64,000 nt of DNA, taken from positions 6,700,001-6,764,000 of the forward strand of contig NZ_FNSO01000004.1 in assembly GCF_900105945.1 (NCBI RefSeq). The letters run 5' to 3'. Positions 16,807-25,437 of this stretch are shown in pieces. The notes below the pieces were generated by a model that was not told the origin of the DNA, ran no database searches, and worked only from the letters and a program-made list of their open reading frames with translations. The DNA is from Amycolatopsis tolypomycina. Its GTDB lineage: Bacteria > Actinomycetota > Actinomycetes > Mycobacteriales > Pseudonocardiaceae. A program made the position numbers and the translations under genes. Every line of letters starts with the position of its first letter. Within the stretch, counting starts at the first letter, position 1.

Positions 16807-17028
16807 CTACTTCAGGAGCTTGCGCACCAGCAGGACCAGCACGAGCACACCCGCACCGATCAGCGGGAACTTCACCTTGGGGTTGTCCAGCTTGGCGCGC
16901 ACGCCGTCCTTGGCCGCGTCCGCGAGCTTCTTCGGGTCGGCCTTGACGGTCAGCTGGTCGAGCGTCGCCGCCAGAGCGGTCCTAGCCTGCTCGATCTCAC
17001 GCTCGATCGTCTCGGGATCGCGGGCCAC
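16807..17028 (-). CDS. DUF3618 small membrane protein
   Basis: 73 residues. RDPETIEREIEQARTALAATLDQLTVKADPKKL is the DUF3618 helical motif, and one C-terminal helix (FPLIGAGVLVLVLLVRKLL) would anchor it in the membrane. The GTG at 17028 is chosen because GAGGAGG lies five bases upstream; longer forms lack a site. The function of the family is unknown. It is often found beside a phage-holin-like DUF1469 gene, but no such neighbour is present here. Confidence 0.85.
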   Translation of the reverse strand: MARDPETIEREIEQARTALAATLDQLTVKADPKKLADAAKDGVRAKLDNPKVKFPLIGAGVLVLVLLVRKLLK

Positions 17029-17127
17029 GTGTCCTCCTCGCCGCATGGGACTTCCACGGCCCAACTTAGTCGACCGCCCCGCCGCGTCCGCACGGGCCAC
17101 GCCGCACCGCTACGCTTCCAGTTGCTG

Positions 17128-17201
17128 GGGCCCGTAGCCCAATTGGCAGAGGCACACGGTTTAGGTCCGTGCCAGTGAGAGTTCGAGTCTCTCCGGGCCC
17201 A
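17128..17201 (+). tRNA. tRNA with UAG anticodon (nominal Leu, codon CUA), class I shape
   Basis: Seventy-four bases fold as a full cloverleaf. The acceptor GGGCCCG/CGGGCCC is perfect, with T8, and the D-arm has GCC/GGC with TTGG in the loop. The anticodon stem CACGG/CCGTG encloses TTTAGGT, giving anticodon TAG at 17162-17164. The variable loop is only five bases (CCAGT), and the T-arm GAGAG/CTCTC carries TTCGAGT. The discriminator is A and CCA is not encoded in full. UAG reads the leucine codon CUA, but bacterial leucine tRNAs have a long variable arm, which is missing here. The gene is real by structure; its charging identity is doubtful. Confidence 0.88.
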
Positions 17202-17207
17202 CCCCCT

Positions 17208-18125
17208 TCAGCTGCGGAACGTCCGGCGGTAGGTGTCCGGCGGCACCCCGACCGTCCGGTTGAAGTGCCGCCGCAACGTCGTCGCCGTGCCCATGCCGAC
17301 CGCCTCCGCCACCGCGTCGATGCTCGCGTCGGTGTTCTCCAGCAGCTCCTGCGCGCGCCGGATGCGCTGGTTCAGCAGCCACTGCAACGGCGTCGTGCCC
17401 GTCGCTGCCCGGAAATGACGGCCCAGGTGGCGTGAGCTCATGTTCGCCTCGCGCGCCAGGTCCTCCACCGTCAGCGGCCGGTCGAGGCGGGCCGTGATCC
17501 ACGGGAGCAGCGCGGCCAGCGGGTGGTCGTCGCGGCTCGGGACCGGGGCCGGCACGAACTGGGCCTGGCCGCCCGCCCGGTGCGGGGGCACCACCAGGAG
17601 CCGGGCGATCGCGTTGGCCACCGCCGGGCCGTGGTCGGCGCGGACCAGGTGGAGGCACAGGTCCATGGCCGCCGCCTTGCCCGCGGAGGTCAGGACCTGG
17701 CCGTTGTCGACGTAGAGCACGTCCGGGTCCACCGTCACCGCCGGGTAGCGGGCGGCGAGGACGTCCGTGTGGGCCCAGTGCGTGGTCGCGCGCAGGCCGT
17801 CCAGGAGGCCGGCGGCCGCCAGGACGAACGCGCCCGTGCACAGCGACGCCACCCGGGCACCCCGGGCGTGAGCCGCCCGCACCGCGTCAACCAGGTCGGC
17901 AGGCGGGGCGCTGTCGACGTCGGCCCAGCCCGGCACGATCACCGTGTCCGCGCGCGCCAGCCGGTCGAGGCCGTGGTCGGGCTCCAGCAGGAAGCGGCCC
18001 ACCCGCACCGGGGCCGAGCCGCACACCGCGAAGGCGTACCGCGGATCGTCGCCGAACACCTCGGTGGCGATCGTCAGCTCGAACGACAACATCCCGTCGG
18101 TGGCGGCGAGCGCGACAGCGTGCAT
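17208..18125 (-). CDS. GlxA-type AraC regulator (DJ-1/PfpI-like plus HTH)
   Basis: 305 residues. The N-terminal amidase-like domain (about 1-185) has the [17 protein letters not shown] elbow around its Cys and a HAR/ATTHW region. The C-terminal AraC domain (about 210-305) has two HTHs: LTVEDLAREANMSSRHLGRHFRAATGTTP and IDAVAEAVGMGTATTLRRHF. The ATG at 18125 is preferred because TACACT ends seven bases upstream; GTG 18146 or ATG 18143 would add a few residues. It is divergent from a reductase-like gene it may control. Such regulators often respond to small nitrogenous compounds, but the ligand is unknown. Confidence 0.88.
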   Translation of the reverse strand: MHAVALAATDGMLSFELTIATEVFGDDPRYAFAVCGSAPVRVGRFLLEPDHGLDRLARADTVIVPGWADVDSAPPADLVDAVRAAHARGARVASLCTGAFVLAAAGLLDGLRATTHWAHTDVLAARYPAVTVDPDVLYVDNGQVLTSAGKAAAMDLCLHLVRADHGPAVANAIARLLVVPPHRAGGQAQFVPAPVPSRDDHPLAALLPWITARLDRPLTVEDLAREANMSSRHLGRHFRAATGTTPLQWLLNQRIRRAQELLENTDASIDAVAEAVGMGTATTLRRHFNRTVGVPPDTYRRTFRS

Positions 18126-18161
18126 GTCCGAAAGTGTACGCATCACGTCGTTCCGGACACT
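18126..18161. promoter_or_regulatory. Promoter and imperfect inverted repeat between GlxA regulator and reductase
   Basis: On the minus strand TACACT (18133-18138) ends seven bases from the regulator ATG. TGTCCGAA at 18126 faces TTCCGGACA near 18151-18160, an inverted repeat with one extra base that brackets the promoter. It is a candidate operator for the divergent pair. Confidence 0.4.
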
Positions 18162-18195
18162 GGTGACAGCCCTCGCCGCTCGCCAGGATTACCTC

Positions 18196-19143
18196 ATGAC
18201 TTCGGTACTGGTTTACGGCGCTTACGGGCACACTGGCCGCTTCGTGGTGGCTGAACTGCGGGAACGCGGCTACGACGTCGTCCTTTCCGGACGGAACGCG
18301 GCGAAGCTGCCGGGCGGGCGGCCGACCCCGGTCGACGACCCGGCGGCCCTCGACCGCGCCTTCGACGGCGTCGACGCGGTGATCAACTGCGCCGGCCCGT
18401 TCGCCGAAACGGCACCCCCGATCATCGAGGCGGCCATCCGCGCCGGCGTCCCATACGTCGACGTCGCCGCCGAGATCGAGGCGAACATCGACACCCTCGC
18501 GCTGACCGCCGACACCGCGGTGGTGCCCGCGATGGCGTTCTTCGGCGGTCTGGCCGACCTGATGGCGACGGCGGCGCTGGGCGACCGGACGGCGGCCGAC
18601 GAGGTGCACGTCGCCTACGGGCTCAGCGGCTGGCGCCCGACGGCGGGCACCCTCGCCGCCGGCCGGGTGTCCCGGGAACGCCGTGGCAGCAAGCGGATCC
18701 GGTACGCGGGCGGCCGGCTGGAGCACCGCGACGACGCCCTGCCGACGAGCGAGTGGGCGTTCCCCGAGCCGCTCGGCACCCGGCCCGTCTTCGGCGAGTT
18801 CTCGATGGCGGACATCGTCACGATCCCGCGGCACCTGCGGGTCCGCGACGTCACCAGCTACATGACCGTCGACGCGGCCCAGGGCCTCGCGGCGGCCGGC
18901 GAGCGCGACGCGGCCGAGACGTTCGTGGTCGACGTCGTCGTGCGAACCGGGGACGAAGAACGCCGGATCGTCGCGCGCGGCGAAGACATCTACGCGGTGA
19001 GCGCGCCGCTCGCGGTGGAGGCGGTGGACCGGATCCTGACCGGGCGGACGAAGGTGAAGGGCGTCGCGACGGCGGGCGAGATGTTCGACGCGGCCGACTT
19101 CCTGCGGGCGCTGGCGCCGCACATCACGGTGGAGCACCGGTAG
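18196..19143 (+). CDS. Saccharopine-dehydrogenase-like / trans-acting enoyl reductase family protein
   Basis: 315 residues. VLVYGAYGHTGRFVVAELRERGYDVVLSGRN is a Rossmann NAD(P)-binding start, followed by DAVINCAGPFAETAPPIIEAAIRAGVPYVDVAAE, the pattern of the saccharopine dehydrogenase/enoyl reductase family. The substrate is unknown. An AGG-type site lies about eight bases before the ATG at 18196. It is divergent from the GlxA-type regulator with a candidate operator between them. Confidence 0.8.
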   Translation: MTSVLVYGAYGHTGRFVVAELRERGYDVVLSGRNAAKLPGGRPTPVDDPAALDRAFDGVDAVINCAGPFAETAPPIIEAAIRAGVPYVDVAAEIEANIDTLALTADTAVVPAMAFFGGLADLMATAALGDRTAADEVHVAYGLSGWRPTAGTLAAGRVSRERRGSKRIRYAGGRLEHRDDALPTSEWAFPEPLGTRPVFGEFSMADIVTIPRHLRVRDVTSYMTVDAAQGLAAAGERDAAETFVVDVVVRTGDEERRIVARGEDIYAVSAPLAVEAVDRILTGRTKVKGVATAGEMFDAADFLRALAPHITVEHR

Positions 19144-19248
19144 CGGATGCCGCTGTGCAGCGCGGCGGGTACACAGTGGACGGTGCGCCGGGCCCGGACG
19201 TCCGATCCGTTCAAGACGCCCCGCCGCGCCGGGTGCGACGCTGGTGGC

Positions 19249-20136
19249 ATGTCCGTGAACCTTCCCGCGGCGGCGGCCTTCCTGGCGACGCACGCCCGCC
19301 TCCTCGACCGGCGCCGGTTCGAACTGCTCGACGGCGCGACGACCACCGACGCGGTGCTGGCCGCCGTCGACGGCTACCGCAACCCCGACGGCGGCTACGG
19401 CTGGGGCCTCGAGCCGGACCTGCGGGCCCCGGAAAGCCAGCCCGGCGGTGCCCTTCACGCCTTCGAGGTGTTCGAGGAGATCGCCCCGGCCACGACACCG
19501 CACGCCGCGCGGCTCTGCGACTGGCTGGCCGCCGCGTCCCGGCCCGACGGTGGCCTGCCGTTCGCGCTGCCCGTCGCGGACCCGGCCGGCTGCGCGCCCT
19601 TCTGGGTCCAGGCCGATCCGGCGGAGGCGACGCTGCAGAGCACCGCGTTCACCGCCGGCGTGGCCCTGCGCGTCGCCCGGCACGACCGGGCCGTGCGCGA
19701 GCACCCGTGGCTGGCCGCGGCCACGCGGTACTGCTTCCGCGCCATCCGGGAGCTTTCCGCGCCGCCGCACGCGATCGCGTTGTCCTTCGCGGTGCAGTTC
19801 GCCGACGCGGCGCACGATCTCCACGAGGAGGCGGCGGAGCTCCTCGCGCACCTCGCCGCGTTCCTCCCGGCCGACGGCCTGGTCCCGGTCGAGGGCGGCT
19901 CGGCGGGCGAGACGCTCCGCGCCCTGGACTTCGCCCCGCTGCCGGACCGCCCGGCGCGCGCGTTGTTCGACGACGACGTCATCGACGCCGAACTGCGGCG
20001 GCTCGCGGACGAGCAGCAGGACGACGGCGGCTGGCGAGTGGATTTCGCGAGCTTCTCGCCCGCGGCGGCGCTCGAGTGGCGCGGTTACGCGACCGTCCGG
20101 GCGGTGTCGGTCCTGCGCCGGCACGACCTGGCCTGA
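19249..20136 (+). CDS. Terpenoid-cyclase-fold (alpha/alpha toroid) protein
   Basis: 295 residues from the ATG at 19249. Repeats of helical hairpins carry QW-like words: GYRNPDGGYGWGLEPD near residue 40, SRPDGGLPFALP near 95, and EQQDDGGWRVDFASFSPAAALEWRGYATV near the end. This is the single-domain toroid fold related to prenyltransferase and squalene-cyclase halves. The DxDD or class-I metal motifs needed for cyclisation are not seen, so the activity is unknown. A GTACACAGTGGAC element lies upstream at 19169-19181. Confidence 0.7.
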   Translation: MSVNLPAAAAFLATHARLLDRRRFELLDGATTTDAVLAAVDGYRNPDGGYGWGLEPDLRAPESQPGGALHAFEVFEEIAPATTPHAARLCDWLAAASRPDGGLPFALPVADPAGCAPFWVQADPAEATLQSTAFTAGVALRVARHDRAVREHPWLAAATRYCFRAIRELSAPPHAIALSFAVQFADAAHDLHEEAAELLAHLAAFLPADGLVPVEGGSAGETLRALDFAPLPDRPARALFDDDVIDAELRRLADEQQDDGGWRVDFASFSPAAALEWRGYATVRAVSVLRRHDLA

Positions 20137-20210
20137 GGTTCTACACGAGCGGCGCCGAGGTTCACCCGACAGTGGCGTGTCTTGAGTGGACGGCCGCCCG
20201 CGGCTTCCGG

Positions 20211-20234
20211 CGTTCGTGCCCGAACGCGTACTGT
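20211..20234 (+). promoter_or_regulatory. Possible operator and -10 upstream of a small membrane protein gene
   Basis: CGTTCG and CGAACG form a perfect six-base inverted repeat around TGCC at 20211-20226, directly followed by TACTGT (20229-20234). The position, about 40 bases before the small gene at 20272, suits a promoter with an overlapping operator. Confidence 0.3.
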
Positions 20235-20271
20235 GACGGTGCAAAAAACCGAACCGGCCCGGAGGTGGAGC

Positions 20272-20454
20272 ATGGCGTCGCGCAACCCGTTGCGCTGGGT
20301 CGCCCGCTGGGCGGACTGGTTCGAGGAACGCGGCGTGTACGCGCCCGGCGAGGAGAGCCGCGCGGTCGACCCGGTCCGGGATTTCGGCTGGCTGATGACG
20401 GCGTGGGTGGCCGGCGTCGCGATCTTCATCCTGTTGTTCGCGCTCGCGGTTTAA
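20272..20454 (+). CDS. Small membrane protein, 60 residues
   Basis: Starts at ATG 20272 with GGAGGTGGAG immediately upstream. The sequence is basic and amphipathic at first (RNPLRWVARWADWFEERGVYAPGEESRAV) and ends in one membrane helix (WLMTAWVAGVAIFILLFALAV). No family is recognised. It stands alone between the toroid protein and a lipoprotein. Confidence 0.65.
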   Translation: MASRNPLRWVARWADWFEERGVYAPGEESRAVDPVRDFGWLMTAWVAGVAIFILLFALAV

Positions 20455-20644
20455 GTGGCATGTGGGCAGTGATTGTCACCAGCCGTGCCGTTCCGGTCAC
20501 GGATTGGCCACGGGGTGGCACCAGGTGCGCGACAACCCCCGGTTGCGCCTCGTAACCACGCGCGATCACGGCCAGAGTGGAGCGGGTTCGCCCGGCAATC
20601 CCCCGTTGCCGACGGCACCCGACCCGCCGACTGGAGTACCCGCA

Positions 20645-21190
20645 ATGGCGCTCGCGCGCACCCGCAAGATCATGTTCGCCGCAGGACTGCTCGGCCTGGC
20701 GGTGGCGTGCGGGGCCCCCTCGGCACACGAAGGCACCGCGGCGCTCGGCGCGGCCGGCTCCCCCGCGGGCGCCGGCGCCTCGGCCTCCCCCGTGGGCAAC
20801 GACCTCAAGTTCGGCGCCGACCACCGGTTCGCCAGTGGCCTGACCATCTCGGTCGGCTCCCCGCAGTCGTTCCGGCCCAGCCCGTCGGCGTACCCGCAGA
20901 GCCCGCGCGGCGCGGCCTTCGACGTCCAGCTGACCAACGACGGCTCGACGACGTACAAGCTTTCGGGACTCAACGTCACGGCCACCGCGGGCGGCACGAG
21001 TGTCAAGCAGGTCGTGGACACCACCCAGGGCTTCACCGGCATCACCGACGCGGGCAAGGACGTGCTGCCGGGCCGCTCGGTGCACATCACGCTGGCGTTC
21101 GCGGTCCCGCGCGAGCAGACGCAGCTGCGCCTGCAGATCCGACCGAGCACGACCGAAGGTGTCGCTGTCACCTACTGCGGCCCCGCCTGA
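20645..21190 (+). CDS. Secreted lipoprotein-like protein, DUF4352-like domain
   Basis: 181 residues. The signal peptide MALARTRKIMFAAGLLGLAVAC ends in a lipobox-like AVAC whose -3 residue is Ala, not Leu, so lipidation is likely but not certain. After an Ala/Ser/Gly-rich linker, residues about 55-181 form a beta-sandwich with FDVQLTNDGSTTYKLSGLNVTAT and LPGRSVHITLAFAVP, as in DUF4352 (telomeric-repeat-like) domains. Its role outside the cell is unknown. A TGGAG site lies nine bases upstream. Confidence 0.75.
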   Translation: MALARTRKIMFAAGLLGLAVACGAPSAHEGTAALGAAGSPAGAGASASPVGNDLKFGADHRFASGLTISVGSPQSFRPSPSAYPQSPRGAAFDVQLTNDGSTTYKLSGLNVTATAGGTSVKQVVDTTQGFTGITDAGKDVLPGRSVHITLAFAVPREQTQLRLQIRPSTTEGVAVTYCGPA

Positions 21191-21193
21191 CGT

Positions 21194-21199
21194 TAGGCT
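21194..21199 (+). promoter_or_regulatory. -10 hexamer of a leaderless bcp transcript
   Basis: TAGGCT ends seven bases before the bcp ATG, and no ribosome site is present. Confidence 0.5.
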
Positions 21200-21206
21200 C
21201 GGGGGC

Positions 21207-21680
21207 ATGACAGAGCGCCTCTCCCCGGGTGACGAAGCCCCGGACTTCACCCTGCCCGACAGCGAGGGCAAGGACGTGTCGCTGCGCGACTTCCGCGGCC
21301 AGTCCGTGGTGGTGTACTTCTACCCGGCGGCGAGCACCCCGGGCTGCACCAAGCAGGCCTGCGACTTCCGCGACAACCTCGCCGAGCTGAACGACGCCGG
21401 CTACCAGGTCATCGGCATCTCGCCGGACAAGCAGGCCAAGCTCGCGAAGTTCGTCGAGAAGGAAGGCCTGACCTTCCCGCTGCTGGGCGACCCCGAGAAG
21501 ACGGTCATCGAGGCGTGGGGCGCATACGGCGAGAAGAAGAACTACGGCAAGACGTACATGGGCGTGATCCGTTCGACGCTCGTCGTCGACGCCGACGGCA
21601 AGATCGCCCACGCCTTCTACAACGTCCGCGCGGCCGGCCACGTGGCGAAGCTGATCCGGGACCTCGGCCTGGCTGCTTGA
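21207..21680 (+). CDS. bcp: Thioredoxin-dependent thiol peroxidase, Bcp/PrxQ type
   Basis: 157 residues, the usual length. It reduces hydroperoxides in the cytoplasm. FYPAASTPGCTKQACDFRD holds the peroxidatic Cys and a second Cys five residues later, the BCP two-cysteine pattern. The Prx start DEAPDFTLPDSEG and the C-terminal STLVVDADGKI are also present. It is convergent with rdgB, with a 36-base gap. Confidence 0.93.
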   Translation: MTERLSPGDEAPDFTLPDSEGKDVSLRDFRGQSVVVYFYPAASTPGCTKQACDFRDNLAELNDAGYQVIGISPDKQAKLAKFVEKEGLTFPLLGDPEKTVIEAWGAYGEKKNYGKTYMGVIRSTLVVDADGKIAHAFYNVRAAGHVAKLIRDLGLAA

Positions 21681-21716
21681 CGCCCGGACGCGGCCGGCGG
21701 GCCGGCGCTGAAGGGG

Positions 21717-22319
21717 CTAAGCCAGCTCCCGCAGCGCCGGCACCAGCAGCCGCAAAGCCAGGCCCCGGTGCGAAACCGCGTCCTTCTCCGCCGGCTCCAT
21801 CTCCGCCGACGTCCGGTTCTCCCCGTCCGGCCGGAAGATCGGGTCGTAGCCGAACCCGTTCACCCCGTGCCGTTCGCGCACGAGCGTGCCCCGCCACTCG
21901 CCGCGGACCACCGTCTCCTCGCCCGACGGCAGCACCAGCGCCGCCGCGCAGACGAACTGGGCTCCGCGGCGCTCGTCCGGCACGTCACGCAGCTGAGCCA
22001 GCACCAGGTCGAGGTTGGCCTCGTCGTCGCCGTGCCGCCCGGACCACCGGGCCGACAGCACTCCCGGCATGCCGTTCAGCGCATCGACCGCAATCCCGGA
22101 GTCGTCGGCGATCGTCGGCAGCCCGGTCGCAGCGACCGCGTCGCGCGCCTTCGCCACCGCGTTGCCCTCGAAGTCCGGCGCGGTCTCGGGCGCCTCGGGA
22201 AAGTCGGGCACGTCGGCCAGGCCGATGACCTCGAGGCCCGTAAGCCCCTCCGCCGCAACGATCCGCCGAAGCTCGCCGAGCTTCTTCGCGTTGCGGGTGG
22301 CCAGAAGCAGCTTCGTCAC
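21717..22319 (-). CDS. rdgB: Non-canonical purine NTP pyrophosphatase (XTP/dITP, RdgB/HAM1)
   Basis: 200 residues. It hydrolyses ITP, dITP and XTP to keep deaminated purines out of nucleic acids. [17 protein letters not shown] at the start, [25 protein letters not shown] and [11 protein letters not shown]...[16 protein letters not shown] are the family motifs. The GTG at 22319 overlaps the rph stop by four bases (GTGA), so the two are translationally coupled, in the same order as Rv1340-Rv1341. Confidence 0.95.
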   Translation of the reverse strand: MTKLLLATRNAKKLGELRRIVAAEGLTGLEVIGLADVPDFPEAPETAPDFEGNAVAKARDAVAATGLPTIADDSGIAVDALNGMPGVLSARWSGRHGDDEANLDLVLAQLRDVPDERRGAQFVCAAALVLPSGEETVVRGEWRGTLVRERHGVNGFGYDPIFRPDGENRTSAEMEPAEKDAVSHRGLALRLLVPALRELA

Positions 22320-23092
22320 TTCGAGCCCTTCTTCTTGTCCGGACGCGGCTCCGGCAGCTCGCCCGGGTACGGCAGCGCCAGTGCCTCGTTCTGCAGCCGC
22401 GTCAGTTCCGCGCAGCCCGCCAGCGCCATGTCCAGCATCGTGTCCAAAGTGGACCGTGCGAAGGTGGCGCCCTCGCCGGTGCCCTGGACCTCGATCAGCG
22501 TGCCCGCGTCGGTCGCCACCACGTTCATGTCGACCTCGGCGCGCGAGTCCTCCTCGTACGGCAGGTCCAGCCGGACCCGGCCGTCGACCACGCCGACGCT
22601 CACCGCCGCCACCGAGGACGACAGCGGCTGCGGGTCGTTGAGCCGGTTCGCCGCGCCCAGCCACGTGATCGCGTCCGCCAGTGCCACGTACCCGCCGGTC
22701 ACCGCGGCCGTGCGGGTGCCGCCGTCGGCCTGGATGACGTCACAGTCGATGACGATCGTGTTCTCGCCCAGCGCCGCCAGGTCGATGCAGGCCCGCAGCG
22801 ACCGGCCGATCAATCGCGAGATCTCGTGCGTGCGGCCGCCGATGCGACCTTTCACCGACTCGCGGTCACCGCGGGTGTTGGTCGCCGACGGCAGCATCGC
22901 GTACTCGGCCGTCACCCAGCCGAGGCCCGAGCCGGCCCGCCAGCGCGGCACGCCTTCGGTGACGCTCGCCGCGCACAGCACCCGCGTGTTGCCGAATTCG
23001 ATCAGCACCGACCCCGCCGGCCACTGCTGGAACCCCCGGGTGATCTTGATGTCGCGGAGCTGGTCGTCGGTCCTGCCATCTTTACGAGCCAC
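22316..23092 (-). CDS. rph: Ribonuclease PH
   Basis: 258 residues. Phosphorolytic 3'-5' exoribonuclease that trims tRNA 3' ends. [40 protein letters not shown], the phosphate site in [21 protein letters not shown], and [22 protein letters not shown] are visible. The GTG at 23092 is preceded by TAGAGT (23099-23104) with six bases between, indicating a leaderless transcript of its own even though it follows the phosphodiesterase gene by only 22 bases. Confidence 0.95.
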   Translation of the reverse strand: MARKDGRTDDQLRDIKITRGFQQWPAGSVLIEFGNTRVLCAASVTEGVPRWRAGSGLGWVTAEYAMLPSATNTRGDRESVKGRIGGRTHEISRLIGRSLRACIDLAALGENTIVIDCDVIQADGGTRTAAVTGGYVALADAITWLGAANRLNDPQPLSSSVAAVSVGVVDGRVRLDLPYEEDSRAEVDMNVVATDAGTLIEVQGTGEGATFARSTLDTMLDMALAGCAELTRLQNEALALPYPGELPEPRPDKKKGSK

Positions 23093-23098
23093 AGGTGC

Positions 23099-23104
23099 AC
23101 TCTA
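23099..23104 (-). promoter_or_regulatory. -10 hexamer of a leaderless rph transcript
   Basis: TAGAGT on the minus strand ends six bases before the rph GTG, which has no ribosome site. Confidence 0.45.
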
Positions 23105-23114
23105 TGACCGCCGT

Positions 23115-23882
23115 TCAGACGTCGTAGACGGCACCCTGCTTGACGACCTCGGCACCGGGGAAGCCGGCCGAGGCCTCGGCCAGCACCGCGCCGGCGTCGG
23201 TCCACGGCGCGATGTGCGTCAGCAGCAGCCGCCCGACACCGGCGTCGCGCGCCAGCTCGCCGGCCTGCTTGCCGGACAGGTGCACCCCCGCCGGCCGCTC
23301 CGCCGAGTCCGTCCAGGACGCCTCGGCGAGCAGCAGGTCGACGCCGTCGGCGAGCTCGTTCAGCGCCGAGCACGGCCCGGTGTCGCCGGTGAACGCCAGG
23401 ATCCGGCCGCCGTAGGCGATCCGCAGGCCGTACGCCGGGGTCGGGTGGTCGACCTCGACCGCGACGACCTCGAACGGCCCGATCCGGAACGGCTCCGGCC
23501 GCAGCGGGCGGAAGTCGTAGACGTCGGAGAGGTCCGTGACGGCCCGCTCGGTCTCGTTGGGCGCGTACGCGTTCGCCAGCCGCGTCGGGGCGTCCGGCGG
23601 CGCGTACAGCGGCAGCAGCCGCGGGCGCGCCGGGTACGGCGGCGCCGGGTGGTAGCGCCGCAGGACGGTGAGCGCGCTGACGTCGGCGCAGTGGTCGGGG
23701 TGCAGGTGCGTGAGCACGAGCGCGTCCAGGTCGAACGGGTCGGCCACGGCCTGCAGCTGCGCGAGCGTACCGTTGCCGAGTTCGAGGCCGAGCAGGAAGC
23801 CCTCGGCCTCGACCAGGTAACCGGACGCGGCGGCGTTCGGCCCGGGGATGCTGCCGGAGCACCCGAGGATGGTCAGTCGCAC
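23115..23882 (-). CDS. Metallo-beta-lactamase-fold phosphodiesterase (Rv1339-like)
   Basis: 255 residues. The metal site THLHPDHCAD gives H59, H61, D63 and H64; GDTGPC and LTHIAPW supply later ligands. Position between murI and rph matches Mtb Rv1339, reported as an atypical class II phosphodiesterase of cyclic nucleotides, so that role is likely by orthology. The GTG at 23882 follows TAGGGT (23889-23894) by six bases with no ribosome site. Confidence 0.88.
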   Translation of the reverse strand: MRLTILGCSGSIPGPNAAASGYLVEAEGFLLGLELGNGTLAQLQAVADPFDLDALVLTHLHPDHCADVSALTVLRRYHPAPPYPARPRLLPLYAPPDAPTRLANAYAPNETERAVTDLSDVYDFRPLRPEPFRIGPFEVVAVEVDHPTPAYGLRIAYGGRILAFTGDTGPCSALNELADGVDLLLAEASWTDSAERPAGVHLSGKQAGELARDAGVGRLLLTHIAPWTDAGAVLAEASAGFPGAEVVKQGAVYDV

Positions 23883-23888
23883 GACGAC

Positions 23889-23894
23889 ACCCTA
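23889..23894 (-). promoter_or_regulatory. -10 hexamer of a leaderless phosphodiesterase transcript
   Basis: TAGGGT on the minus strand ends six bases before the GTG at 23882, inside the 29-base gap after murI. Confidence 0.45.
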
Positions 23895-23911
23895 AGCGTC
23901 CACCGCCGCGA

Positions 23912-24718
23912 TCACGCGGTGGTGGGAGCGAGGACACCCGGGGCGAACCCCATGAACCGCTGGGCGAGCCGGGTGAACGGCTCGGCCGACCCGGTGGCGA
24001 CGAACTCGTGGCGCGGCGCGGTGTCGCGGGTGGCCAGCAGGTCGCGCTCGGTGAGCACCCGGACGAGGTCCTTGGCGGTCTCGTCGGCGCTGCTCACCAG
24101 GGTGACTTCCTGGCCCATCACGATCTGCAGCACACCCTGCAGCAGGGGGTAGTGCGTGCAGCCGAGCACGAGCGTGTCGACCTGGGCGTCGAGCAGCGGC
24201 TGGAGGTAGCCCTGCGCGAGCCCGAGCACCTGGCGCCCGGTCGTGATGCCGCGCTCGACGAAGTCGACGAACCGCGGGCAGGCGACGCTGGTGAGCGTGA
24301 TGTCCGGCGCGGCGGCGAAGGCGTCCTCGTAGGCTCGCGACCGCACGGTGCCCTCGGTGCCGATCACGCCGACCCGGCGGGTGTGCGTCGCCACGACGGC
24401 GCGGCGCGCGGCGGGCAGCACAACCTCGATCACCGGGACGTCGTAGCGCTCGCGGGCGTCGCGCAGGCAGGCCGCGGACGCCGTGTTGCAGGCGATCACC
24501 AAGGCCTTCACGCCGCTCTCCACCAGCTCGTCGAGCGCCGCGAGGGCGTAGCTGCGGGCGGTGGCGATCGGGAGCGGGCCGTACGGGTTGTGCGCCGTGT
24601 CGCCGACGTAGCGGAGCTGCTCGGCGGGGAGCTGCTCGAGGATGGCCCTCGCGACCGTCAGCCCGCCGACGCCGGAATCGAACACGCCGATCGGGGCATC
24701 AGCGGGCGGAGACGTCAC
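23912..24718 (-). CDS. murI: Glutamate racemase
   Basis: 268 residues. Makes D-glutamate for peptidoglycan in the cytoplasm. The two catalytic cysteines are in VIACNTAS (C77) and [11 protein letters not shown], with D14 in [12 protein letters not shown]. The GTG at 24718 overlaps the rhomboid stop by four bases (GTGA), so expression is coupled to it, as in mycobacteria. Confidence 0.95.
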   Translation of the reverse strand: MTSPPADAPIGVFDSGVGGLTVARAILEQLPAEQLRYVGDTAHNPYGPLPIATARSYALAALDELVESGVKALVIACNTASAACLRDARERYDVPVIEVVLPAARRAVVATHTRRVGVIGTEGTVRSRAYEDAFAAAPDITLTSVACPRFVDFVERGITTGRQVLGLAQGYLQPLLDAQVDTLVLGCTHYPLLQGVLQIVMGQEVTLVSSADETAKDLVRVLTERDLLATRDTAPRHEFVATGSAEPFTRLAQRFMGFAPGVLAPTTA

Positions 24719-25344
24719 GCTTCGAGGTTACCCGGGGCGGCCTTGCCCGACCGGCGGGTGGTCAGCCAGGCCGCCAGGACACCGGCCAGCGCGCCGAAGA
24801 GGTGGCCCTGCCAGGAGACGCCGGGGTTGCCCGGCAGCAGCCCGGCCAGCATGCCGCTCCACACGCCGAGCAGGACGACGGCGACCACGATCTGCCCGGC
24901 CGCGCGGTTGAAGAGGCCGCGGACCAGCAGGTAGGCGAGCCAGCCGAAGGCCAGCCCGGACGCGCCGACGGTGACGCCGTCCGCAGGCCCGATCAGCCAG
25001 ACGCCCAGCCCGGACACCACCCAGATGATGGCCGTGACCAGCGCGAACCGGCCGATCCCGGCGGCCATCGCGAGGAACGAGAACACCAGCACCGGGACGG
25101 TGTTCGCGAACAGGTGCGACCAGCCGGCGTGCAGGACGGGGGCGAACAGGACGCCGTCCAGCCCGGACAGCGCCCGGGAATGGATACCGCCCTGGTCGAG
25201 GTCGCCGGGCAGGATCACGTCGACCAGCTCGACCAGGTACAGCAGGAGGGTGAACGACAGCGCGACGATCGCGGCCGCCACCGGTTTCGGCGGCAGCACG
25301 CGCTTCGCGACGTCGGTTTCCGGGGCGGGGTTCACAGTGCTCAC
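24715..25344 (-). CDS. Rhomboid-family intramembrane serine protease
   Basis: 209 residues with six membrane helices. The catalytic Ser is in GASG (S129) and the His in GHLFGALAG (H181), with [10 protein letters not shown] (72-81) matching the conserved HxxxHxxxN region. Substrates are unknown. The GTG at 25344 is chosen because TAGCCT lies seven bases upstream. Orthologue of Rv1337 by position. Confidence 0.92.
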   Translation of the reverse strand: MSTVNPAPETDVAKRVLPPKPVAAAIVALSFTLLLYLVELVDVILPGDLDQGGIHSRALSGLDGVLFAPVLHAGWSHLFANTVPVLVFSFLAMAAGIGRFALVTAIIWVVSGLGVWLIGPADGVTVGASGLAFGWLAYLLVRGLFNRAAGQIVVAVVLLGVWSGMLAGLLPGNPGVSWQGHLFGALAGVLAAWLTTRRSGKAAPGNLEA

Positions 25345-25351
25345 GTCTTCG

Positions 25352-25357
25352 AGGCTA
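25352..25357 (-). promoter_or_regulatory. -10 hexamer of the leaderless rhomboid-murI transcript
   Basis: TAGCCT on the minus strand ends seven bases before the rhomboid GTG. Confidence 0.5.
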
Positions 25358-25424
25358 CGTCCGGCCACGGCCCCTTCACCTCGGGTGAAATCCCTGATCC
25401 GCGAGTTTTGTCGGTGGTGGCCGC

Positions 25425-25430
25425 TAGCTT
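25425..25430 (+). promoter_or_regulatory. -10 hexamer of a leaderless N-acetyltransferase transcript
   Basis: TAGCTT ends seven bases before the ATG at 25438, and no ribosome site is seen. Confidence 0.5.
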
Positions 25431-25437
25431 GTCGGGC

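Noticed and set aside
16386..17028. A toxin-antitoxin pair made of the HicB-like and DUF3618 genes
   Set aside because: The genes converge rather than form an operon, and DUF3618 is a membrane protein with no toxin features.
21693..21706. GCCGGC-GG-GCCGGC as a terminator after bcp
   Set aside because: A two-base centre with six-base arms in very GC-rich DNA is likely by chance, and no tail follows.
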